A model generated the notes under the pieces. It saw only the letters and a list, made by a program, of their open reading frames with translations, made no database searches and was not told the DNA's origin. Shown one piece after another: positions 49,048-58,087 of a DNA stretch of 64,000 nucleotides (positions are counted from its first letter, which is position 1; every line of letters starts with the position of its first letter). Source of the stretch: Mycolicibacter nonchromogenicus (GTDB lineage: Bacteria > Actinomycetota > Actinomycetes > Mycobacteriales > Mycobacteriaceae); NCBI RefSeq assembly GCF_002101775.1, contig NZ_LQPI01000018.1, forward strand, positions 20,882 through 84,881, given 5' to 3'. Position numbers and translations under genes: made by a program.

Positions 49048-50415
49048 TCATTGCGCCTGACTCACCGACGACATGTGGAAGTCGGGAATCCGCAGTGACG
49101 GCATCACCGCCCGGGTCGCCCAGTCGCCCCATTCCCGGGGCAGCGTCGGCTCAGCGATACCGGCCTGGGTGGCCCGGCGCAGCAGGTCCAAGGGGCTCTC
49201 ATTGAACCGGAAGTTGTTCACCGCCGCGGTCACCGTCCCGTCCTCCACCAGATAGACGCCGTCGCGGGTCAGTCCGGTCAGCAGCAGCGTGGTCGGATCC
49301 ACCTCGCGGATGTACCACAGTGTGGTCAGCAGCAGCCCACGCTCGGTCGAGGCGATCATCTCGTCCATGCTGGCCGAACCGCCCGTCATCAACAGGTTGT
49401 CGGCGGCCAGGGCAACCGGGACGCCGAACTCGGCGGCGGCCGCCCGCGGGTAGGCCAGCGCATTGATCACCCCACCGCGGATCCAGTCCACGCAGCCGAT
49501 GTCCAAGCCGTTGTCGAACACCGACACGGTCTCCGCCGAGGTGCCGGTCGCCACGAACGGCGCGCACTCGAGCCCGAAGGCGTGTGGATCCGAATACAGG
49601 GTCAGGGGCAGTTCGGACAGCCGCTCCCCCACCCGGGTGCCGCCGCCCGGCGCCGACAGCGCGGTTCGGCCTTCCTGCGCGCCGCGGCCGCCCATGGTCC
49701 AACCGAGATAGATCATCATGTCGGCGACAGTGGAAGGCGGCATCAATGTCTCGTAGCGTCCGGCCGGCAGTTCGACGCTGCGCGCGGCCCAACCCAATCG
49801 CGTCGAGAGCTGTTCCAGCAGGGAATCCGTCGGCACGTCAACGAAATCCGGGGTGCTGATGCCGGCCCAGGCGCTGGCGCCAGCGCGTTTGGCGTTGATC
49901 TCCACCGTTCCGGTGGGCTGAGTGAACCGCCTCCGCAACCCCGTCGAGGACGCCAGAAACGTTGTCTCCACCTCGTGGCGGGCGAAACCATACAGCTGAT
50001 CTGCGCCCCGAAAGCCACGGCTCAAGGAGCCGGCCAGCTCGGCGAAGACCTCTGCGCCGGTCTGCGGGACCGGGGCGTCCCAGTCGACCGGGACCGTGGT
50101 GCCGCCCAACAGTTCTGCGGCGTCGCGGGCCTCGGGTGCGCCCGCAGCCGCCTCCGCCGAGGCCGCGACCAGCTCGGGTATCAGCGCCGGATCCACCTCA
50201 GCCGAGCTCAGCGAGCCGACCCGGGACCCCTCGTCGTCGGAGACGATCGAGACGACCGTGGTGGTTCGGCTGCTCGACACCCCGTTGGTGGTCATCGAGT
50301 TGCCGGCCCAGCGCAGCGACGCCTCGGTCCGGTCGCGGACCAGCACGATGGTCTCGGTGTTGGCGCTCTTGGCCGCCGCCAGCGCGGTGTCGATAACGTC
50401 TTGCGGCCCGATCAT
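49048..50415 (-). CDS. TldE/PmbA-like metalloprotease partner subunit, 455 aa
   Basis: Member of the TldD/PmbA (U62) family, the subunit without the metal motif. It shows the N-terminal ELLGGTT and GVSSSRTTTVVSIV regions and C-terminal FGLECAPFVATGTSAETVSVFDNGLDIGCVDWIRGGVINALAY and LLTGLTRDGVYLVEDGTVTAAVNNFRFNESPLDLLRR, which line the central cavity. No HExxxH is present, as expected for this partner. The ATG at 50415 overlaps the tldD stop by 4 bp, so the two are made together and likely form a heterodimer that degrades unstructured peptides. The pair matches M. tuberculosis Rv2314c-Rv2315c by recall. Convergent with the giant regulator gene. Confidence 0.88.
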   Translation of the reverse strand: MIGPQDVIDTALAAAKSANTETIVLVRDRTEASLRWAGNSMTTNGVSSSRTTTVVSIVSDDEGSRVGSLSSAEVDPALIPELVAASAEAAAGAPEARDAAELLGGTTVPVDWDAPVPQTGAEVFAELAGSLSRGFRGADQLYGFARHEVETTFLASSTGLRRRFTQPTGTVEINAKRAGASAWAGISTPDFVDVPTDSLLEQLSTRLGWAARSVELPAGRYETLMPPSTVADMMIYLGWTMGGRGAQEGRTALSAPGGGTRVGERLSELPLTLYSDPHAFGLECAPFVATGTSAETVSVFDNGLDIGCVDWIRGGVINALAYPRAAAAEFGVPVALAADNLLMTGGSASMDEMIASTERGLLLTTLWYIREVDPTTLLLTGLTRDGVYLVEDGTVTAAVNNFRFNESPLDLLRRATQAGIAEPTLPREWGDWATRAVMPSLRIPDFHMSSVSQAQ

Positions 50416-51926
50416 TCCCGGCCCCCCTCGCTGCGTGTGTTGAGCACGTTGATCCCCCGGAACAGCGCCGACGGACAGCCGTGGCTGACCGCGGCCACCT
50501 GACCGGGCTGCGCTTTGCCGCAGTTGAACGCCCCGCCCAGCCGCCACGTCGAGGCACCGCCGACAGCCTCCATCGCATTCCAGAAATCGGTGGTGGTCGC
50601 CTGATAGGCCACGTCGCGCACCTGCCCGTCGAGGCGGCCGTCACGGATTCGGAAGAACCGCTGTCCGGTGAACTGGAAGTTGTAGCGCTGCATGTCAATC
50701 GACCACGAGCGGTCCCCGACGATGTAGATGCCGTCATCCACCCGGCTGATCAGATCTGCGGTGGACAGGTCCTCGGTCCCGGGCTGAAGGGACACGTTGG
50801 CCATCCGCTGGATCGGGACATGGTGCGGCGAGTCGGCGTAGGAGCACCCGTTGGACCGTGACTGACCCAGCCGGGGCGCGAACACCCGATCCAGCTGATA
50901 GCCCACGAAACGCCCGTCGCGCACCAGGTCCCAGCTCTGGGCTGCCACGCCTTCGTCGTCGTAGCCGATGCTGGCCAATCCGTAGGCCACCGTGCGGTCG
51001 GCGGTCACGTTCATCACCGGCGATCCGTACTGCAACGTGCCGAGCTTGTCCGGGGTGGCGAACGACGTACCCGCGTACGCCGCCTCGTAACCGATGGCCC
51101 GGTCGTATTCGGTCGCGTGCCCGATGGATTCGTGGATCGTCAGCCACAGGTTGGTGGGGTCGATCACCAGGTCGGTCGGTCCGGCGGTCACGCTGGGCGA
51201 CTTGACCTTCTCGGCGAGCAGCACTGGAAGTTCGCTCAGCTCGCTCGACCAGTCCCAGATCTCATCGCCGGCGACCGCTTCCCAACCGCGCGCGGTCGGT
51301 GGCGCCAGCGTTCGCATCGAGTCAAAGCCGTCCGGGCCGACGGTGACCGCGTCGCAGACCGGCATGAGCCGCACCCGCTGCTGAGTGATCGAGGATCCGA
51401 ACACATCGGCGTAGAAGGTCTGCTCCTTGACCGCGGTCAGCGCGGCCGTGACGTGGTGCACCCCGTCGGCGGCGAGCAACCGGCCCGAATAGTCCTCCAG
51501 CACGTCGATCTTGTCCGCGGTGGGTACGTCGAACGGATCGATCAGATAGTCCGACACCCAGGTCGCGTCGCGGTACACCGGCTCAGCCGCCAGTTCGACA
51601 CGTTCGGCGTTGAGCACCGCCAGCGTCTTGGCGACCTGCACCGCACGCCGAGCGGTGTCCGCCGCGACGCCCGGCGCCAGCTCGGCATGCGAGGCGAAAC
51701 CCCAGGTGCCGTCGACCACCACCCGCACGGCGAAGCCGAGCTCACGATTGACGACGGAGGTCTCCAACTCGCCGTCGCGAAGCCGGATCACCTCGGTGGC
51801 GATCCGGTGGATACGCAGGTCAGCATGCTCGGCCCCGGCCGCTGTGGCCGCCGACAACGCAGCGTCGGCCAGCTCGTGGCGGGGCAGGGCCAGAAAGTCG
51901 GCGTCGATCCCCCGGTTCGCTGTCAC
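50412..51926 (-). CDS. tldD: TldD-like zinc metalloprotease, 504 aa
   Basis: Catalytic subunit of a TldD/TldE protease. The metal motif H265-E266-S-I-G-H270 (LTIHESIGHATE) is intact, with a further Cys/His region NGCSYADSPHHVPIQRMANVSLQPG that supplies the third ligand. Length fits the family. GTG at 51926 gives the expected N-terminus (VTANRGIDADFLALP); a longer start at 52079 adds 51 low-complexity residues antisense to the divergent DUF2804-like gene. It overlaps the partner gene by 4 bp. In other bacteria TldD/E trims modified peptides and antitoxins; here the substrate is unknown. Confidence 0.9.
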   Translation of the reverse strand: MTANRGIDADFLALPRHELADAALSAATAAGAEHADLRIHRIATEVIRLRDGELETSVVNRELGFAVRVVVDGTWGFASHAELAPGVAADTARRAVQVAKTLAVLNAERVELAAEPVYRDATWVSDYLIDPFDVPTADKIDVLEDYSGRLLAADGVHHVTAALTAVKEQTFYADVFGSSITQQRVRLMPVCDAVTVGPDGFDSMRTLAPPTARGWEAVAGDEIWDWSSELSELPVLLAEKVKSPSVTAGPTDLVIDPTNLWLTIHESIGHATEYDRAIGYEAAYAGTSFATPDKLGTLQYGSPVMNVTADRTVAYGLASIGYDDEGVAAQSWDLVRDGRFVGYQLDRVFAPRLGQSRSNGCSYADSPHHVPIQRMANVSLQPGTEDLSTADLISRVDDGIYIVGDRSWSIDMQRYNFQFTGQRFFRIRDGRLDGQVRDVAYQATTTDFWNAMEAVGGASTWRLGGAFNCGKAQPGQVAAVSHGCPSALFRGINVLNTRSEGGRE

Positions 51927-51988
51927 CCGTCCACCGTAACGACGTAGCGGTGGTTGACCACGGGATAGGTGTCGATAAAGATCACGGC

Positions 51989-52996
51989 GTGACAGCACCC
52001 CGGCGACTGGTGGAAGACGGTGTTCGACACTACGGCCGCTTTCCGGGCCGAGTCGGCGAGACCAACTCCGTCGATGCACACCGCGGCCTCTCGCGCCTCT
52101 GGCGTGAATTTCGGCTCAAGGAATGGATCGGTTTCGCCCTGATCCACCCCGAATTGTCGGGCGCCATGATCATGCAGGACGTGAAGTACCTGGCGTCATC
52201 GGAGTTGTTCGTCCGTGATCGGGAAACCGGTGTCCTGGTGGAGAAAAGCACCCGATTCCGGGGCGCCACCTTGGACCTGCCCGACGACCTGCTGCACGGT
52301 GGCCGCTGCCGGGTCGCGACGCGCCGCTACCGGCTCTGCTACGACTTCGACATCGACAGCGGCACGATCACCGTGCGGATCGACTGCGCAGCAGATCGGC
52401 ACGGGCCCGCGATCTCCGGTGCGTTGACGCTGTATGTCGAGGGCGCCGCACCCCCGCTCAGTCTCAGCGCCAGACTCACCCCGGCGATCGACTACTACAC
52501 GTTCAAGCAGCCCTTTCCGGTCGACGGAAGGCTCACCGTCGGTGACCGAACCTATGTCTTCGAGCGGGCCCGCGATTTCGCCATCCTCGACGAGCATCGT
52601 TCGCAGTTCCCGTACTCGACGTCGTGGACCTGGGGCACCTTTGCCGTCGCGATGGCCGGCGGGGTGGTGGGCTCCAACTTCGTCGACCGGCAGGAGCTCA
52701 GCGACGACGATGACGAGTCGGCGAACTGGGTTCCCGGCGCCGTGGAACCACTCGCGGGCGTCCAGTTCGACTTCACCTCCGACGATCGCGTGCACATCGG
52801 CGACCGCGACGGCCGGCTCGACGTGACCTTCACCCCCGAGGGACGCAAAGCGGTCAAGGCCAACCTGGTCGTGGCCGCCGTCGACTACTGGCAGCTCGCC
52901 GGGACCTACCGGGGCACCGTCACCTCGTCGGCCGGCGATTCCTACTCCTTCGACGACGTACCCGGGGTGCTCGAGCGGATGAAGACCCGTTTTTGA
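51989..52996 (+). CDS. DUF2804-like conserved protein, 335 aa
   Basis: Cytosolic beta-rich protein of unknown function, tentatively DUF2804: WREFRLKEWIGFALIHPELSGAMIMQDVKYLASSELFVRDRETG, FKQPFPVDGRLTVGDRTYVFE, ILDEHRSQFPYSTSWTWGTFAVAMAGG and VDYWQLAGTYRGTVTSSAGDSYSFDDVPGVLERMKTRF. These alternating strands suggest a lipocalin-like double barrel. The GTG at 51989 is the start that gives the compact N-terminus; an ATG at 51950 is possible. It is divergent from tldD (62 bp) and ends 27 bp before uspA, so it may be transcribed with it. No function assigned. Confidence 0.65.
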   Translation: MTAPRRLVEDGVRHYGRFPGRVGETNSVDAHRGLSRLWREFRLKEWIGFALIHPELSGAMIMQDVKYLASSELFVRDRETGVLVEKSTRFRGATLDLPDDLLHGGRCRVATRRYRLCYDFDIDSGTITVRIDCAADRHGPAISGALTLYVEGAAPPLSLSARLTPAIDYYTFKQPFPVDGRLTVGDRTYVFERARDFAILDEHRSQFPYSTSWTWGTFAVAMAGGVVGSNFVDRQELSDDDDESANWVPGAVEPLAGVQFDFTSDDRVHIGDRDGRLDVTFTPEGRKAVKANLVVAAVDYWQLAGTYRGTVTSSAGDSYSFDDVPGVLERMKTRF

Positions 52997-53022
52997 GTCG
53001 ACCCAACCGCTTTAATACACCT

Positions 53023-53895
53023 ATGAGCCGCCGCGCCTCTCGCTCTGCGGCGCTGGGTTACGCGCTGCTCGCCCCCAGCCTCTTCGGCGTGGTGGCGTTC
53101 CTGCTGCTGCCGATGCTGGTGGTGGTGTGGCTGAGCCTGCACCGCTGGGATCTACTGGGGCCGATCAGTTATGTCGGCGCGGAGAACTGGCGATCAGTGC
53201 TGACCGATCCGGCGTTCGGCAATTCCCTTGTGGTCACGGTGCTTTTCGTCGCCTTCGTGGTCCCCCTGCAAACCGCGCTGGGGCTGGCGGTCGCTCTCCT
53301 GCTGGCGCGCGGGTTGCCCGGCAGCGCCCTGTTTCGCACCATCTACGTGCTGCCATGGATCTGCGCACCGTTGGCGATCGCGGTGCTGTGGCGGTGGATT
53401 CTGAGCCCCACCGACGGCGCGGTGAGCACCGTGCTCGGGCATCGGATCGAATGGCTGACCGATCCCGGACTGGCGCTGCCGGTGACCTCGGCGGTGGTGG
53501 TGTGGACCAACGTCGGCTACGTCGCGCTGTTCTTCCTGGCGGGCATCCTGGCCATCCCCACCCAGGTGCTGTCGGCGGCACGCATCGACGGGGCCAACGG
53601 CTGGCAACGGTTTTGGCGGGTCACCTTGCCGATGCTGCGCCCCACCATGTTCTTCGTTCTCGTCACCGGCGTGGTCAGCGCAGCGCAGGTGTTCGACACC
53701 GTCTACGCGCTCACCGGGGGCGGCCCGAGCGGCCGCACCGACCTGATCGCTCACCGCATCTATGACGAGGCATTCGGGGCGGCGGCGATCGGCCGGGCCG
53801 CGGTCATGGCACTGGTGCTGTTCGCCGTCCTGGTCTGCGTGACGGTCGTTCAGCAGCTTTCGTTGGGCCGGCGGGTCAGCTACGACCTCACCTAG
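53023..53895 (+). CDS. uspA: Sugar ABC transporter permease UspA, 290 aa
   Basis: Inner-membrane permease of a carbohydrate importer (MalF/SugA type). Six hydrophobic helices begin [31 protein letters not shown]. The EAA loop that docks the ATPase is [23 protein letters not shown]. By memory it is strongly similar to M. tuberculosis UspA (Rv2316). The ATG at 53023 matches that start; a TTG at 52993 is the alternative. In M. tuberculosis uspA, uspB and uspC are consecutive, but here uspB lies 3.4 kb away, behind a convergent lpqH (whose stop codon overlaps this one) and a LuxR-type regulator. The ATPase (UgpC/SugC-like) is not in the window. Confidence 0.92.
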   Translation: MSRRASRSAALGYALLAPSLFGVVAFLLLPMLVVVWLSLHRWDLLGPISYVGAENWRSVLTDPAFGNSLVVTVLFVAFVVPLQTALGLAVALLLARGLPGSALFRTIYVLPWICAPLAIAVLWRWILSPTDGAVSTVLGHRIEWLTDPGLALPVTSAVVVWTNVGYVALFFLAGILAIPTQVLSAARIDGANGWQRFWRVTLPMLRPTMFFVLVTGVVSAAQVFDTVYALTGGGPSGRTDLIAHRIYDEAFGAAAIGRAAVMALVLFAVLVCVTVVQQLSLGRRVSYDLT

Positions 53896-54404
53896 CTACA
53901 GGTCACTTCGATTTCGAACGGCTTGTTCACCGGCTGCATCGGGTTGGCCATGTCGATCCCGGTCGCGGTGCCGCTGATCTTGTAGGCGTTGCCTTCTTTG
54001 CTCGCCGAGGCCTCGCCCTGGCCGGTACCCGCGGTGTATGCCAGCGTCACGCCGTTGACGTTGCCCAGACCGACCGACTTCACCTCGGGAGGGTTGGCGT
54101 CGGTGAGCACCGCGGCGATGCCGGTGGCCGCTCCACCGATCGCGATGTTGACGTCGCCGTTCAGCGCCGTGCACACGGTGGTGCCGCTGACGTCCTGGTC
54201 TTGGCCGTCAATGGTGACTTTGGTGTTTGCCGCAGCACCGTCGACGCTGACCGACACACTGGTCTCACTCGAAGAGCTCACCGAGCTCGACACGCTCGAA
54301 GAGGAGGAAGCGGCGGGTTCCGACTTCTTGTCGCTGGAGCACCCAGACAGTCCTACTACCGCGATTGCTGCCGCTGCTGCGGCAACCGTTACTGAACGCT
54401 TCAC
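53892..54404 (-). CDS. lpqH: LpqH-type 19-kDa lipoprotein antigen, 170 aa
   Basis: Lipoprotein: signal peptide [22 protein letters not shown] with lipobox LSGC (C22), then a Ser-rich linker (about 23-52) and a compact beta domain. From [29 protein letters not shown] to [22 protein letters not shown] it tracks the M. tuberculosis 19-kDa antigen LpqH (Rv3763, recalled) almost line by line, including both cysteines. LpqH is a surface TLR2-active lipoprotein that has been implicated in lipid binding. GTG 54404 follows AAGGAG. Position is odd: it lies inside the usp transporter locus in opposite orientation, its stop overlapping that of uspA by 3 bp. It may be the relocated orthologue or a second copy. 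Confidence 0.93.
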   Translation of the reverse strand: MKRSVTVAAAAAAIAVVGLSGCSSDKKSEPAASSSSSVSSSVSSSSETSVSVSVDGAAANTKVTIDGQDQDVSGTTVCTALNGDVNIAIGGAATGIAAVLTDANPPEVKSVGLGNVNGVTLAYTAGTGQGEASASKEGNAYKISGTATGIDMANPMQPVNKPFEIEVTCS

Positions 54405-54533
54405 CGGTACTCCTTAGTTGTGGGTGGTCACGCGCCTGGTTTCGTGCAATTTGCTGGGCGCGGCAGGGGTCCGGCGGGCTAGGCTTTACCCCGCATCCTG
54501 ATCAGATGGCGGTGTGCTGACGCCCGTGGCAGA

Positions 54534-54568
54534 CCGCCCGCCACGCTCCTTGGGAGTGTGGCGGGCGG
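54534..54568. terminator. 16-bp GC-rich hairpin between lpqH and the LuxR-type regulator
   Basis: CCGCCCGCCACGCTCC pairs with GGAGTGTGGCGGGCGG around a 3-nt loop with a single G-U pair. It stands between two divergent genes, so it cannot end either message in the usual sense. It may insulate the two promoters or act as an RNA leader element. Confidence 0.4.
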
Positions 54569-54582
54569 CCCAACCTCGGCGC

Positions 54583-54600
54583 ATCAGGTAATTACCTGAT
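54583..54600. promoter_or_regulatory. Perfect 18-bp palindrome, putative operator of the LuxR-type regulator and uspBC
   Basis: ATCAGGTAATTACCTGAT is fully self-complementary and ends 50 bp before the regulator's GTG. A related CCTGATCAG element lies at 54497-54505. This is the size and symmetry of a dimeric HTH-protein site, and an autoregulatory site for the adjacent LuxR-type protein is the simplest reading. Confidence 0.55.
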
Positions 54601-54650
54601 ATTTGCTCCAGAGTGCGTGGTCCCGGACCCGACGCGGGAGGGGTTTGGCT

Positions 54651-57257
54651 GTGGTGAGCCGGCTGCTCGAACGCGACACGACGCTGGCCACGCTTCAACA
54701 CTGCTATCGAGCCGCCACCCGCGGGCACGGCCGATTGGTGCTACTGCGTGGCGAGGCGGGGGCAGGCAAGACCGCGGTGATCGCCCACTTTCTGACCACG
54801 CTCGATCCGGACACCCGGGTGCTGCGGGGCTGGTGCGACGGCCTGGCCAACCCGCGGCCGTTGGGCCCGTTCATCGACATGCTCGCCGGCCTTCCCGCCA
54901 GCCAGGCGAGCCCGATACGCGCCGCCGTCGACGCCGGGGACACCGAGACGATCTATGCCCGCCTCGTCGACGCCGTCCGCGCAGATCCCTCGGTGTTTGT
55001 GATCGAGGACCTGCACTGGTCTGACGACGCCGCCCTGGATCTGCTGCGTCATGTGGCCCGGCGGATCGACACGCTTCCGGTGCTGTTGCTGGCGTCCTAC
55101 CGCGACGACCAGATCGGCCCAGCCCATCCGCTGGCTATGCTGTTGGGCGATTTGGCGACCTGGGCGACCGTCACACGCACGGAGCTGAACCCGCTCAGCG
55201 CCGCGGCGGTGGCCGAATTGGCCGCCGGCAGCGGCTGCAACGCCCAAGCGCTCTACGGGCTTACCGGCGGGAACCCGTTTTTCGTCACGGAGATGTTGGC
55301 CGCGGGGCCTGATGCCCTCGGTGAGGGTGCCCTGCCGTGCAGTGTCTCCGAGGCGGTGCGGGGCCGGCTCGCGCGGTTGACGGCCGCGGGACGCGAAACC
55401 GCGCAGGCGGCGGCAGTCTGCGGGCCGCGCGTGCACCCGGCCCTGCTCGAAGCGGTATCGCCGGGTGCGGCAGGCACGCTGAGTGAGTGCCTGGCCGCCG
55501 GGGTGCTGGTGGCCGACGCCGACGCGGTGGGATTCCGTCATGAGCTGACTCGCCGTGCCACCCTCGAACAGATCCCCGACTATCAGCGCCGAGTGCTGCA
55601 CAAGCGGGCACTGACCGCACTGGCCGAACCCCCGATCCGTCCGGACACGCTGGCAGCGTTGACGTTTCACGCCGAACAGACCGGTGACACCGACACAGTC
55701 ATCGGTCACGGCCCGGCAGCCGCCGAGCGCGCCGCAGGATTTGGCGCGCACAGGCAAGCCGCAGACCTGTACGCGTTGGTGCTGCGCCACGCCGGCACCG
55801 CCCCTGATACGCACAAGGTGGTCTGGCTCGAAAAGCACGCGTACAGCAGCTATCTGACCGGCCGGACCGGACCCGCGGAGCTGTCCTGGCACGAGGCCAT
55901 CGCATTGCGACGCCGGTTGGGGAACACCCACCAGGAGGCGCAGGATCTGCGCCGGCTGTCGCAAGTACTGCAGCTGCAGGGGCGCACGTCCGAAGCCTCG
56001 GCGGCGGCGCACGCGTCATTGCGGTTGCTCGAAGGCCTCGGCCCGTCCCCGCAGCTGGCCTGGTCGCTGATCAACATGGCGCACCTCTCCGCCCTAGCCG
56101 TAGACCCCGCCTGCGCCCGCTATGCGACCCGCGCGAAAGCTCTCGGCTCCCAGTTCCAGGACGCCGCCGTAGTGATCCATGCCCGCGGATATGCGGCACT
56201 CACCACGGTGTTCTGCAGCGACACCGGCTGGGACGACGTCGAGGAACTATGGCGAGAATCAACCGCGGCCACCGGGTTCGAGGAACACAGCGGCAGTCTG
56301 GGCATCCTCCTCGGCACGCTCGCCGTCATGCGCGGCGAATACGGCCGCGCGCAGCGTCAACTCGCCGACGTCGAGGCCTACCTCGGCGACCGCGCGCTTG
56401 GCATGTTCGGAGCCCTGGTGGCGGGGGTTCAGGCGCTGACGTCTCTGGCCGCCGGCGACTGGTCGTCTGCCGCCCTGACGGCCGAGCAGATCCTGGCCCA
56501 GCCCGAACTGCCGGCCCACCACCGGATCGCACCGTTGATCACCCTCGCCCTGATCCGGGCCCGCCGTGGCGAGGAGGCGGTGTGGCCGCTGCTCGACGAC
56601 GCCCGTGCTTGTGCGACGGGCAGCCTGCTGCGCCTGGCCGTGTACGCCGCCCGTGCCGAAGCCGCCTGGCTGGTCGACGACGATGAGTCGGCCCGCCACT
56701 GCGCGGCCGAGGCTCGTACGGACTCCGGCACGGCGTGGCTCGGGGGATCCGTGCGGCGCTGGGCTCATCTGGCCGGTGACCAAGCCGGTAGTGACGTGCT
56801 GGCTGCCACACCCTACGAATGGGAGATCAGTGGCGATTGGTGCGCGGCCGCGCGGGAGTGGACCCTTCGCGGCTGCCCCTACGATGCCGCCATCGCTCAA
56901 CTCGGCGGCGACATCGATGCCGTTGAAGCCGCGCTGGGCACCTTTCGTCAGCTTGGCGCCCGCGCCGCGGCCCGCCGGGCCCAGCAGCGCCTCGCTCATC
57001 TGCGCGGTCGCGATCCCGATCGCCGCCGCAAAGACACCAGCGCTGACCCACGTGGCCTCACCAAGCGCCAACGCGACGTCCTCGAACTTCTTGCCGCCGG
57101 GCGCAGCGACGCCGAAATCGCTGCGGCCCTCTACATCAGCACCAAGACCGCCAACACCCACGTCTGTGCCATCATGGCCAAACTCGGCGTGCACAACCGC
57201 ACCCAGGCCGCCGCCTACGCCTACCAACACCCCAGTGAGCTGTCCGCCCCATGCTGA
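54651..57257 (+). CDS. LAL-type (MalT-like) LuxR-family regulator with N-terminal ATPase, 868 aa
   Basis: Large ATP-binding LuxR regulator. An N-terminal P-loop ATPase shows Walker A RGEAGAGKTAV (about 34-44) and Walker B VFVIEDLHWSDDAALDLLRH. A long TPR-like helical middle (about 330-780) probably binds an inducer. A C-terminal LuxR helix-turn-helix (about 800-860) reads LTKRQRDVLELLAAGRSDAEIAAALYISTKTANTHVCAIMAKLGVHNRTQAA. The GTG at 54651 follows GGGAGGGG at about 8 bp. The gene ends 7 bp inside uspB, so regulator and transporter are translationally coupled. That makes it the likely sugar-responsive activator of uspBC, by analogy with MalT (inference). No equivalent sits inside the M. tuberculosis usp operon as I recall it. 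Confidence 0.9.
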   Translation: MVSRLLERDTTLATLQHCYRAATRGHGRLVLLRGEAGAGKTAVIAHFLTTLDPDTRVLRGWCDGLANPRPLGPFIDMLAGLPASQASPIRAAVDAGDTETIYARLVDAVRADPSVFVIEDLHWSDDAALDLLRHVARRIDTLPVLLLASYRDDQIGPAHPLAMLLGDLATWATVTRTELNPLSAAAVAELAAGSGCNAQALYGLTGGNPFFVTEMLAAGPDALGEGALPCSVSEAVRGRLARLTAAGRETAQAAAVCGPRVHPALLEAVSPGAAGTLSECLAAGVLVADADAVGFRHELTRRATLEQIPDYQRRVLHKRALTALAEPPIRPDTLAALTFHAEQTGDTDTVIGHGPAAAERAAGFGAHRQAADLYALVLRHAGTAPDTHKVVWLEKHAYSSYLTGRTGPAELSWHEAIALRRRLGNTHQEAQDLRRLSQVLQLQGRTSEASAAAHASLRLLEGLGPSPQLAWSLINMAHLSALAVDPACARYATRAKALGSQFQDAAVVIHARGYAALTTVFCSDTGWDDVEELWRESTAATGFEEHSGSLGILLGTLAVMRGEYGRAQRQLADVEAYLGDRALGMFGALVAGVQALTSLAAGDWSSAALTAEQILAQPELPAHHRIAPLITLALIRARRGEEAVWPLLDDARACATGSLLRLAVYAARAEAAWLVDDDESARHCAAEARTDSGTAWLGGSVRRWAHLAGDQAGSDVLAATPYEWEISGDWCAAAREWTLRGCPYDAAIAQLGGDIDAVEAALGTFRQLGARAAARRAQQRLAHLRGRDPDRRRKDTSADPRGLTKRQRDVLELLAAGRSDAEIAAALYISTKTANTHVCAIMAKLGVHNRTQAAAYAYQHPSELSAPC

Positions 57258-58087
57258 TCAGGACTTCCCCGCATAAGCGCCTTCGGGCCCTTTCGGTCTA
57301 CGCGCTGCTCACGGTCGGCGCACTGATCACCCTGGCGCCCTTCGGCCTCGGGCTGTTGACGTCGTTCACTCCGGCACACCAATTTGCCACCGGCTCCCCG
57401 CTGTCGTGGCCCCACCCGCCGACGCTGGACAACTACGGCGATCTCGGTGGCGCCGGATTCGGCCGGGCGGCGGCGGTCACGACGCTGATGACGGCGGTGA
57501 TCGTGGTGGGCCAGTTGAGTTTCTCGGTGCTGGCCGCCTACGCGTTCGCGCGGTTGGAGTTTCCGGGTCGCGACAAACTGTTCTGGGTGTACGTGGCGAC
57601 CCTGATGGTGCCGGCCACTGTGACGGTGGTGCCGCTGTATCTGATGATGGCGCAGCTGGGGCTGCGGAACACGTTCTGGGCGTTGGTATTGCCGTTTGTG
57701 TTCGGGTCGCCGTATGCGATCTTTTTGCTGCGTCAACACTTCCGCACCGTCCCCAATGACCTGATCAACGCCGCGCGCCTTGACGGCGCGAACACCCTGG
57801 ACGTGATCGTGCACGTCATGATGCCGGCCAGCAGACCGATCCTGGTCACGCTCGGGCTGATCACCGTGGTCTCACAGTGGAACAACTTCATGTGGCCCCT
57901 GGTGATCACCAGCGGCGACAAATGGCGAGTGCTCACGGTGGCGACCGCCGCCCTGCAGTCCCGCTACAACGCGCAGTGGACCCTGGTGATGGCGGCAACC
58001 ACCGTCGCGATGATTCCACTGATCGTGCTGTTCACGATTTTCCAGCGTCGGATCGTGCAGTCGATCGTCGTCACGGGAATCAAGTGA
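57251..58087 (+). CDS. uspB: Sugar ABC transporter permease UspB, 278 aa
   Basis: MalG/SugB-type permease. Hydrophobic helices start LSVYALLTVGALITLAPFGLGLLTSF. The EAA docking loop is INAARLDGANTLDVIVHVMMPASRP, and the C-terminus ends FQRRIVQSIVVTGIK, as in M. tuberculosis UspB (Rv2317, recalled). The ATG at 57251 lies inside the end of the upstream LuxR-type regulator gene (overlap 7 bp), and its stop overlaps uspC by 4 bp, so regulator, uspB and uspC form one tightly coupled unit. It pairs with UspA in the membrane. Confidence 0.93.
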   Translation: MLIRTSPHKRLRALSVYALLTVGALITLAPFGLGLLTSFTPAHQFATGSPLSWPHPPTLDNYGDLGGAGFGRAAAVTTLMTAVIVVGQLSFSVLAAYAFARLEFPGRDKLFWVYVATLMVPATVTVVPLYLMMAQLGLRNTFWALVLPFVFGSPYAIFLLRQHFRTVPNDLINAARLDGANTLDVIVHVMMPASRPILVTLGLITVVSQWNNFMWPLVITSGDKWRVLTVATAALQSRYNAQWTLVMAATTVAMIPLIVLFTIFQRRIVQSIVVTGIK

